Shown in pieces: positions 53,614 to 61,794 of a stretch of DNA of 64,000 bases. Under the pieces are notes generated by a model. That model saw nothing but the letters and a program-made list of their open reading frames with translations, did no database searches and was not told where the DNA came from. Every line of letters starts with the position of its first letter. Position 1 is the stretch's first letter. The DNA is from Nisaea sp. (GTDB lineage Bacteria > Pseudomonadota > Alphaproteobacteria > Thalassobaculales > Thalassobaculaceae): positions 1 to 64,000 of the forward strand of contig NZ_JAEPQA010000008.1 in the NCBI RefSeq assembly GCF_017640745.1, read 5' to 3'. A program made the translations under genes and the position numbers.

Positions 53614-54750
53614 GTGACCAGACCAACGCGTTTTCTCGTCCGCATGGCGATATTCCTGTTGCTCGTCGTGGCGGTCGCAGTGCTGCTCTTCGCCCCCCTG
53701 TTCGACGCCTTCATGGCCAACGCGGCGCTGAACGGGATGATCCTGGCGACGCTCGCCATCGGCATCCTCTACATTGTCCGCCAGGTTGTCTCGCTCGGCC
53801 CGGAGGTCTCCTGGATCGAATCCTACCGGACCTCCCAGCCCGGCCTCTCGATGCAGCAGGCGCCAACCCTCCTGGCGCCGGTCGCGACCATGCTCGGCGA
53901 GCGGCGGGACGAACGGGTCAGCCTCTCGGCCATGTCTCTGCGCTCGCTGCTCGATTCGATCGATGCGCGCCTCGACGAAAGCCGGGACATCTCGCGCTAC
54001 ATCATCGGCCTGCTGATCTTCCTCGGCCTGCTCGGCACCTTCTGGGGCCTGCTGCAGACGGTCGGCGCGGTCGGCGACGTGATCAACAGCCTCAGCGTCG
54101 GGAGCGGCGATCTCGGCACCGTCTTCGACGATCTGAAGTCCGGCCTCGAAAGCCCGCTCGGCGGCATGGCGACGGCCTTCAGTTCCTCGCTCTTCGGCTT
54201 GGCCGGCTCGCTCATCCTCGGCTTCATGGAGCTGCAGCTCGGCCAGGCACAGAACCGCTTCTACAACGACCTGGAGGAATGGCTTTCCGGCCTGACCCGG
54301 CTCAGCTCCGGCGGCGGCGTGCTGGCGGACGGGGAGCATTCGGCCAGCGCCTACCAGACCGCGCTCTGGGAGCAGACGGCGGACAGTCTCGACAAGCTGC
54401 AGCGCGTCATCCTCCGGAGCGAGGACGATCGCCGGCAGGCCAACGCCAACCTGATGGCCCTCAACGAGAAGCTCGGCACCCTGGTCGACCAGATGCGGGC
54501 CGAGCAGGATCTGATGGTGAAGCTCGGCGAGGCCCAGCTGGAGATCCGGCCGGTGCTGGCCAAGATCGCCGAAGGCCAGACCGGCGGACGGGACGAACTG
54601 ATGCGCACCCATCTGCGCAATATCGAGGCCTATGTCGCGCGCCTCGTTGAGGAAGCCTCCGAGGGCCGCAACCGCACCGTGGAGGAGATCCGTCAGGAGA
54701 TCCGGCTGGTCGCGCGGACCATCGCGGCGCTCGCAGAGGAAGAACGCTAG
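53614..54750 (+). CDS. MotA/TolQ/ExbB-like proton channel protein
   Basis: A 378-residue inner-membrane protein. Helices lie at about 11-30, 37-58, 129-151 and 185-208. The last two carry the family patterns GLLGTFWGLLQTVGAVGDV and ATAFSSSLFGLAGSLILGF. Residues 58-128 are a cytosolic loop and 210-378 a charged coiled-coil tail. It would form the stator-like ring around the plug helix of the next protein. GTG start with AGGGGA upstream. Twelve bases separate it from the MotB-like gene. Not flagellar MotA: the PomA/MotA charged loop is not recognisable. Confidence 0.85.
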   Translation: MTRPTRFLVRMAIFLLLVVAVAVLLFAPLFDAFMANAALNGMILATLAIGILYIVRQVVSLGPEVSWIESYRTSQPGLSMQQAPTLLAPVATMLGERRDERVSLSAMSLRSLLDSIDARLDESRDISRYIIGLLIFLGLLGTFWGLLQTVGAVGDVINSLSVGSGDLGTVFDDLKSGLESPLGGMATAFSSSLFGLAGSLILGFMELQLGQAQNRFYNDLEEWLSGLTRLSSGGGVLADGEHSASAYQTALWEQTADSLDKLQRVILRSEDDRRQANANLMALNEKLGTLVDQMRAEQDLMVKLGEAQLEIRPVLAKIAEGQTGGRDELMRTHLRNIEAYVARLVEEASEGRNRTVEEIRQEIRLVARTIAALAEEER

Positions 54751-54762
54751 GGGAGCGCGGCC

Positions 54763-56355
54763 ATGTCCGCCCGCAGCCGCGCCGCGAGGCGCGACACCAA
54801 TATCTGGCCCGGCTTCGTCGACGCGCTCGCCACGCTTCTGATGGTGATCATCTTCGTGCTGATGGTCTTCATCGTCTCGCAGTTCTATCTGACCCAGGCG
54901 CTCTCCGGGCGCGACGAGGCGCTGAAGAACCTGCAGGCCGAGATCGCGCAGCTCTCGGACCTGCTCAATCTCGAGCGCGAGACCAATGCCGAGCTGCGCC
55001 TCAACGTCGCCCAGCTCTCGACCGAGCTGCAGGCCTCCATCGCCCGCCGCGACGCGCTCTCCCAGCAGGTCACCCAGCTGATATCGCAGCGCGACCAGCT
55101 CGAGGACAGGCTGGCGGAATCGGTGCGCGACAAGGCGAACATGCAGCAGCGGCTCTCCGAACTGGAAAACAGCCAGGCCGGGCTCGACCAGCGCCTCTCC
55201 GAGGTGCTGAGCGAACGCGACGCCCTGCTCTCCAAGCTGCGCTCGGTCGAGAGCGAGATGGCCGTGGTCAAGGCGGAACGGGACGAGGTCAGCGCGGGGC
55301 TCGAGGACGCCTTCAAGGTAATCTCGGCGGACCGCGAGACGATCAAGACGCAGCTGGCGGAACTGGAAAGCCTGCGCCGCGATCTGCTCGCCCTGAAGGA
55401 AGCACGCGAGCGGCTGGAAGGCGAGGTCGCCGAGCTGGCAGCGCTCAAGCAGACGCTCGAAAGCGATCTCGGCGAGACCCGGGACCAGCTCGACGCCGCG
55501 AAGATGACGGCGGAGGAGCGGCAGGCCCGGATCGAGGAACTGCGGGCGGAAATGAGCGCCCTGCGCGACCGCTCGAAGGAACTGACGGCCCAGCTCTCCA
55601 GCAGCGAGGAACGCACCCTCCTGCAGCAGCAGGAGATCGAGGCGCGGGATATCCGGCTTGCCGAACTGACCGCCAATTTCAGCGAGACCGCCGCGGCGCT
55701 CGGCGCCGAGAAGGAACTCTCCGCCAAGGCGCAGGAAGAGGTCGCTTTGCTGAACCGGCAGATGCGGGCGCTGCGCGAACAGCTCCTCGCCCTGCAGGAG
55801 GCGATGGACGCGCTGGAGGCGGTGAACAAGGAGCAGAAGGTCGAGATCGTCGATCTCGGTGCCAAGCTGAACCGCGCGCTCGCCACCAAGGTGCAGGAGC
55901 TGGCAAAGTTCCGCTCCGAGTTCTTCGGCCGCCTGCGCGAGGTGCTGAGCGGGCGCGAGGGTATCCGCATCGTCGGCGACCGCTTCGTCTTCCAATCCGA
56001 GGTGCTGTTCGACAGCGGCTCCGACCAGATCGGTCCGCGCGGCGAGATTCAGCTCCGCCAGTTCGCCGACCAGCTGAAGGACATCGCCTCGAAGATCCCG
56101 ACCGAGATCGACTGGATCCTCCAGGTCGAGGGTCACACCGATCCGGTGCCGATCTTCAACGAGCGCTTCAAGAACAACTGGGACCTCTCCGCCGCCCGCG
56201 CGATCTCGGTCGTGCAGACCCTGATCGCGGAAGGGATCCCGGCGAGCCGACTCTCCGCCACCGGCTACGGCGAGTTCCAGCCGATCGACGAACGCAAGGA
56301 CGAGATCGGCAACCGCCGCAACCGCCGCATCGAGATGAAGCTGACGCAACGGTAA
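54763..56355 (+). CDS. MotB/OmpA-like protein with single TM and long coiled coil
   Basis: A 530-residue protein in MotB order: short cytosolic N-terminus, one helix (about 18-41) with an Asp at its cytosolic end (Asp20 in PGFVDALATLL, matching the MotB ion-path Asp), an unbroken heptad-rich helix from about 47 to 395 without Pro, and a C-terminal OmpA-like domain (VEGHTDPVPIFN, NWDLSAARAISVV, NRRNRRIEMKL) that binds peptidoglycan. MotB is near 300 residues; the extra length is all coiled coil. Forms a channel with the upstream gene product. Confidence 0.88.
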   Translation: MSARSRAARRDTNIWPGFVDALATLLMVIIFVLMVFIVSQFYLTQALSGRDEALKNLQAEIAQLSDLLNLERETNAELRLNVAQLSTELQASIARRDALSQQVTQLISQRDQLEDRLAESVRDKANMQQRLSELENSQAGLDQRLSEVLSERDALLSKLRSVESEMAVVKAERDEVSAGLEDAFKVISADRETIKTQLAELESLRRDLLALKEARERLEGEVAELAALKQTLESDLGETRDQLDAAKMTAEERQARIEELRAEMSALRDRSKELTAQLSSSEERTLLQQQEIEARDIRLAELTANFSETAAALGAEKELSAKAQEEVALLNRQMRALREQLLALQEAMDALEAVNKEQKVEIVDLGAKLNRALATKVQELAKFRSEFFGRLREVLSGREGIRIVGDRFVFQSEVLFDSGSDQIGPRGEIQLRQFADQLKDIASKIPTEIDWILQVEGHTDPVPIFNERFKNNWDLSAARAISVVQTLIAEGIPASRLSATGYGEFQPIDERKDEIGNRRNRRIEMKLTQR

Positions 56356-56368
56356 ATCTCTCCCAGGT

Positions 56369-56450
56369 CGTCATTCCCGCGAAAGCGGGGACCCAGAGAT
56401 CGTAGAACTCGGCCCGTCTTCCCTGGGTCCCCACTTGCGTGGGGATGACG
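56369..56450. repeat. Intergenic palindromic repeat (copy 1)
   Basis: A double-stem inverted repeat: 56369-56396 mirrors 56423-56450, beginning CGTCATTCCCGC and ending GTGGGGATGACG; each arm is itself a small hairpin. Same style as the copy at 61112-61193. Such elements are spread in alphaproteobacterial intergenic DNA. Confidence 0.8.
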
Positions 56451-56479
56451 AAAAGTGATCGCGATTTGCCCTGCTATCT

Positions 56480-58069
56480 CTATCCGCCGCTTGCCGCCTT
56501 CGCGGCGGAATCCAGCATTTTGAGCGCAAATTGAACCCATCCATACTCGGCCGGAAGTGCTGTTGCCAGTTCCTTCAGCCCTCCAAGCATGAGCAAAGTG
56601 ACGCTGATTTTAAAAACCAGCTCGACACCTTGAAGTGAACCATCTCGCGCGCACTTCACCGGTTCCTTGAAGAGTGTCGAGAGTGCATTGCTAACAACCA
56701 GTATCAAGTCCTTCTCGATCTCCGGGGGCGGACGGCGCTCAGCTGGGTCCGCGCGGAGATCTAAAATGGATCCAGCACTGGCAGCCACCGCAACATCTGT
56801 CAGATCTGTCTTGACCTCGTCATCAGCCAAATCGTCAGCATGTGCAATATTCAAGGCTACTCTCGCCGCAGAGTTTACAGCATCCTCAGGAAACTGTTCG
56901 CGCGCATCAGCACGCCATTCGTTCCAAGCGTCGAACTGAGGCATGAACATTCCATGGGACGCCGCCAAAGCAACGACCTCGGCAGCTGCGTCTTCCATCA
57001 GAATTGAATCTGCCCGTTCGGCTACAGCGGAGATACGAGTTCCATGCACTCCAAGTGCGATGACGTTCAGCTCTTCATATGTATCGCCCATCGCTCTTCG
57101 ATAGGCTTTGAGCGCGCTCTCCAATGCGGTTGAGTTTCTTCCCGGATTTAGGATTTCGACGGACTTTAGGATGTCCTCGTGAGCCTTCCACGCGTCCCGG
57201 AGCCTCTTTTCCTGAGCGGCTGTCCGTGCAGCAGGCGAAACACCAAAACTGCGGTGAAGGATGCCGTCTTCTCCAAGCTCAAACGCTTGGCTTGCAGGCA
57301 TCTGTTCTGGCACCTGTACGCGATATTTTGCTTCAATATCCGCAATTAAAGCATTCACATGCTTAGGGCCATTTGCCCAGTCTTGATCTGAAATGCAGAT
57401 TCGGTCCACTTCGAGATCAGCTATAAATTGGCGGCTTCTCTTATTTGTTAGACCGAATAATCTGTCCTCGTACCACTCGGTCCAAACAGACCAGTTGGAG
57501 TCCAAAGAAATGAGCGTCTCTTTGAGGTCCCTCCAAGAATCTAGGAATAGCTTAGGTACTTCCTGTTCCCAAAGCGGTCGTCGAAGCAGAGCTTCATGCC
57601 TAACCCCGGCTCCGAGAGCGAGGATATCTGCATGAATTTCATGGTCATCTATGGAACTAGCTAGGAAAACCGCATCTGCTGCACCTTCGCTGGCAGCAGT
57701 ATCATCCATAGCTACCGCGGAAGCCGAATAAGCGCCTGCTGCATAAACAGCTGCTTCTATAGCGATTCCTGCGTCGTCATTTGATCGATGGATGGCCCCT
57801 ATATTAAGGACGCCTTCCGATGCATCCTCTATATAGTCAATAATGCTTCGCTCTTTATCAGGTCGAAGACCACCCAAATAGGGCGGCGCAAGTCCCCGAA
57901 AAATCGGCAACATAAACTTCGCTGAGCGTGATGGCGGATCATCACCGATATAAACAGCGAGGGCCGGAATAAGTCTAAGTGCAGATCGAGTAAGTACCGT
58001 CAACGTCGATTCAACTGGTTGCTCCTCAAACCAACGCTGTAAGCCTTTTCGATTTCGAAGCTTAACCAA
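56480..58069 (-). CDS. Hypothetical protein, low G+C
   Basis: A 529-residue protein I do not recognise. The N-terminus (RWFEEQPVESTLTVLTRSALRLIP) and a W-rich segment near residue 193 (WSVWTEWYEDRLFG) recall an uncharacterised alphaproteobacterial family. Residues 100-135 are Ala-rich; the rest is helical and charged; a hydrophobic patch (VELVFKISVTLLMLGG) lies near residue 490. No signal peptide, Walker or nuclease motif is seen. A hand count of 57361-57480 gives 56 of 120 G+C (47%), against 70% in a line of tkt. This suggests recent transfer. The 135-base gap to the next gene is also A+T-rich. Confidence 0.75.
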   Translation of the reverse strand: MVKLRNRKGLQRWFEEQPVESTLTVLTRSALRLIPALAVYIGDDPPSRSAKFMLPIFRGLAPPYLGGLRPDKERSIIDYIEDASEGVLNIGAIHRSNDDAGIAIEAAVYAAGAYSASAVAMDDTAASEGAADAVFLASSIDDHEIHADILALGAGVRHEALLRRPLWEQEVPKLFLDSWRDLKETLISLDSNWSVWTEWYEDRLFGLTNKRSRQFIADLEVDRICISDQDWANGPKHVNALIADIEAKYRVQVPEQMPASQAFELGEDGILHRSFGVSPAARTAAQEKRLRDAWKAHEDILKSVEILNPGRNSTALESALKAYRRAMGDTYEELNVIALGVHGTRISAVAERADSILMEDAAAEVVALAASHGMFMPQFDAWNEWRADAREQFPEDAVNSAARVALNIAHADDLADDEVKTDLTDVAVAASAGSILDLRADPAERRPPPEIEKDLILVVSNALSTLFKEPVKCARDGSLQGVELVFKISVTLLMLGGLKELATALPAEYGWVQFALKMLDSAAKAASGG

Positions 58070-58204
58070 ATCGGATCTCGATTAATGGGACTTCTTGCGA
58101 ATCTCTACAATTTAAACGCTTCTCGCAACCGAACTTTTTCCCTGAATGCAGAAAATCTGCGTCTGCTGTAAATCCCTTACAACTCCAACCATTAATTAGT
58201 CTGG

Positions 58205-59995
<1,791 letters not shown>

Positions 59996-60120
59996 ACCGG
60001 ATTCCCGCAAAAACAGGCCCCTTCGCCCTTGCGTTCGGGCCCTGTCTCCTTTATATCGTCGCGCTCTTGATCAGGATTTATACCCGCGCCCATGAACGCT
60101 CGGGGGCAGGAGTACGAGAA

Positions 60121-60339
60121 ATGAAGGCTGATATCCATCCCGATTATCACGAAATCACTGTCGTGATGACCGACGGCACCGAATACAAGACCCAGTCGAC
60201 CTGGGGCAAAGAGGGTGACGTGCTGCGGCTCGAAATCGATCCGAAGACCCACCCGGCCTGGACCGGTCAGCACCGGATCGTCGACAGCGGCGGCCAGGTG
60301 GCGCGCTTCAACAAGCGCTTCGCCAACCTCGGCATCTAA
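60121..60339 (+). CDS. rpmE: 50S ribosomal protein bL31 (cysteine-free form)
   Basis: A 72-residue bL31: [26 protein letters not shown] and [10 protein letters not shown]. No Cys at all, so it is the zinc-free (C-) variant usual in alphaproteobacteria and cannot serve as a zinc reserve. A terminator follows. Confidence 0.95.
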   Translation: MKADIHPDYHEITVVMTDGTEYKTQSTWGKEGDVLRLEIDPKTHPAWTGQHRIVDSGGQVARFNKRFANLGI

Positions 60340-60379
60340 TACCGGGTTTTCCGCGGGCTCCGGCCCGGTGGAGACGGAA

Positions 60380-60408
60380 ACGGGCGTCCTTCGGGGCGCC
60401 CGTTTTTC
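60380..60408 (+). terminator. Rho-independent terminator after rpmE
   Basis: A stem of about 10 bp (60380-60389 with 60394-60403) and TTTTT directly after it (60403-60407). Confidence 0.88.
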
Positions 60409-60423
60409 TTTGCGCATTTCCCT

Positions 60424-60452
60424 CTTGAATCCGTTTTTCCCGTTTCCCAAAT
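60424..60452 (+). promoter_or_regulatory. Predicted sigma-32 (RpoH) promoter of ibpA
   Basis: CCCTCTTGAA-type -35 (CTTGAAT at 60424-60430) and -10 CCCAAAT (60446-60452) with 15-16 bases between, close to the RpoH consensus CTTGAA / CCCCAT-T. A start near 60460 gives a leader of about 105 bases. Confidence 0.6.
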
Positions 60453-60469
60453 CTTCAGTCAGGCGCCGT

Positions 60470-60568
60470 TGCCACATTCGGGACGGGGCCTTTGGACACG
60501 CCACCCGGCCGATCCAGGCGGGTGACAGTTTGACGACCATGTTGCTTTGAAAGGATATGGACCCAATG
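60470..60568 (+). promoter_or_regulatory. ROSE-type RNA thermometer in the ibpA leader
   Basis: The last hairpin, CCATG-TTGCTTT-GA-AAAGGATATGG (60537-60560), buries the AAGGA ribosome-binding site against TTGCT, the hallmark of ROSE elements. An upstream stem pairs CACCCG (60502-60507) with CGGGTG (60519-60524). Heat would melt the site and permit translation. Confidence 0.72.
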
Positions 60569-61033
60569 CGTACGATCGACTTTTCCCCGATGTTCCGCAA
60601 TTCCGTCGGTTTCGACCGGATGGCCCAGCTTGCCGATGCGGCGCTGCGCAGCCCGACGGCGAGCAATGCCCCCGCCTACCCGCCCTACAATATCGAGAAG
60701 GTGAGCGAGGACGATTACCGCATCACCATGGCCGTTGCCGGTTTCGCCGAGAAGGACATCGATGTCACGGTGAACCAGAACTCGCTGATCGTCACCGGCA
60801 AGGTGGAGAAGACCGAAGAGAGCGAAGGCCGTCAGTTCCTGCATCGCGGCATCGCCGAGCGCGCCTTCGAGCGCCGCTTCGAACTCGCCGACTTCATCAA
60901 GGTAACCGGCGCGGATCTGGAGAATGGCCTGCTCCATATCTCCCTCGTCCGCGAGATTCCGGAAGAGGCGAAGCCGCGCAAGATCCAGGTCCGCTCCAGC
61001 GTTCCCGCGATCGAGGGCAAGAAAGCGGCGTAA
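60566..61033 (+). CDS. ibpA: Small heat-shock protein, Hsp20/IbpA type
   Basis: A 155-residue alpha-crystallin chaperone: RTIDFSPMFRNSVGFDRM at the N-terminus, YPPYNIEK, AVAGFAEKDIDV, RGIAERAFERRFELAD and GLLHISLVREIPEEAKPRKI. It holds unfolding proteins for DnaK/ClpB. The ATG 10 bases after AAGGA was chosen over one immediately after it. Controlled by the predicted RpoH promoter and ROSE element. Confidence 0.95.
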   Translation: MRTIDFSPMFRNSVGFDRMAQLADAALRSPTASNAPAYPPYNIEKVSEDDYRITMAVAGFAEKDIDVTVNQNSLIVTGKVEKTEESEGRQFLHRGIAERAFERRFELADFIKVTGADLENGLLHISLVREIPEEAKPRKIQVRSSVPAIEGKKAA

Positions 61034-61064
61034 CGCCTGACTTGATCTGACCTTCGAATGAAAG

Positions 61065-61099
61065 ACGCCCGGGCCGCTTGGCCCGGGCGTTTTGTTTTT
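61065..61099 (+). terminator. Rho-independent terminator after ibpA
   Basis: An 11-bp G+C stem (61065-61075 with 61080-61090), GCTT loop, then TTTGTTTTT. Confidence 0.92.
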
Positions 61100-61111
61100 C
61101 AGAGAAACAAT

Positions 61112-61193
61112 GTCATCCCGGCCACAGAGCCGGGACCTTGTCGAACGCAGGAGCACGCTGGTTTGAAAGGTCCCGGATCAAGTCCAGGATGAC
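61112..61193. repeat. Intergenic palindromic repeat (copy 2)
   Basis: An inverted double stem: starts GTCATCCCGG, mirrors near the centre as CCGGGACCTT/AAGGTCCCGG and ends CCAGGATGAC. Same design as 56369-56450. It abuts the stop codon of the GST gene. Confidence 0.75.
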
Positions 61194-61194
61194 G

Positions 61195-61794
61195 CTAGGG
61201 ATCGATCCCCAGCGTCTCCTCGCAACGGGCAACCCAGGCGCTGAGGTTCGGACGGGCGGAGAGATCGAACCCACCCTCTCCGGCGAGCCGCGTATAGGCC
61301 AGGAGCGAAATATCCGCGATGGTCAGCCGCGTGCCGACGAGGAACGTCCTGCCCGCGAGCTGGCGCTCCATGTGATCGAGCGCCGCTTCCGCTTTCGTCA
61401 CGCGCCAGCCTTCGCGCTGGTCCGCGGACTTGCCCTCATAGACCATCTGGAAGCGGCAGACCGCGACATAGGGCTCGTGGCTGTACTGCTCCCAGAACAG
61501 CCATTCGAGCACCTTGGCGCGCTGGAACGCGTCGGCCGGCAAGAGAGAGCTGCCTTCCGCCAGATAGACCAGGACGGCGTTCGACTGGGCGAGCGTGCGC
61601 CCGCCGCCGAAATCCACCGCCGGGACCTGCCCCGCCGGATTGACCGCCAGGAATTCCGGCGTGCGGCTCTCGCCCTTCATGATGTCGATATCGACGAATC
61701 GATAGTCGAGATCGAGAAGATCGGCCGCATAGACGATCTTCAGGCAGTTCCCCGAGCGCCGGTCCCCGTAGAGCGTGAAAGCCCCGTCACTCAA
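61195..61794 (-). CDS. Glutathione S-transferase family protein
   Basis: A 199-residue GST: thioredoxin-fold half (FTLYGDRRSGNCLKI, NPAGQVPAVDF, LAQSNAVLVYLAE) and helical half. A Ser in the RSGNC segment is the probable catalytic residue (beta/theta-like). Its start overlaps the gltB stop by 4 bases, so it is the last gene of the gltB run. Confidence 0.9.
   Translation of the reverse strand: MSDGAFTLYGDRRSGNCLKIVYAADLLDLDYRFVDIDIMKGESRTPEFLAVNPAGQVPAVDFGGGRTLAQSNAVLVYLAEGSSLLPADAFQRAKVLEWLFWEQYSHEPYVAVCRFQMVYEGKSADQREGWRVTKAEAALDHMERQLAGRTFLVGTRLTIADISLLAYTRLAGEGGFDLSARPNLSAWVARCEETLGIDP

Noticed and set aside
53287-56349. A minus-strand open frame of about 1,020 codons opposite the MotA/MotB-like genes
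   Set aside because: It mirrors the codon bias of the coiled-coil gene on the plus strand, is rich in His/Arg/Asp low-complexity sequence and has no recognisable domain.
53614-56355. Assignment of the MotA/MotB-like pair to the Zorya anti-phage system
   Set aside because: ZorA carries the long tail in Zorya, whereas here the B subunit does, and no ZorC or helicase ZorD/ZorE gene is adjacent.
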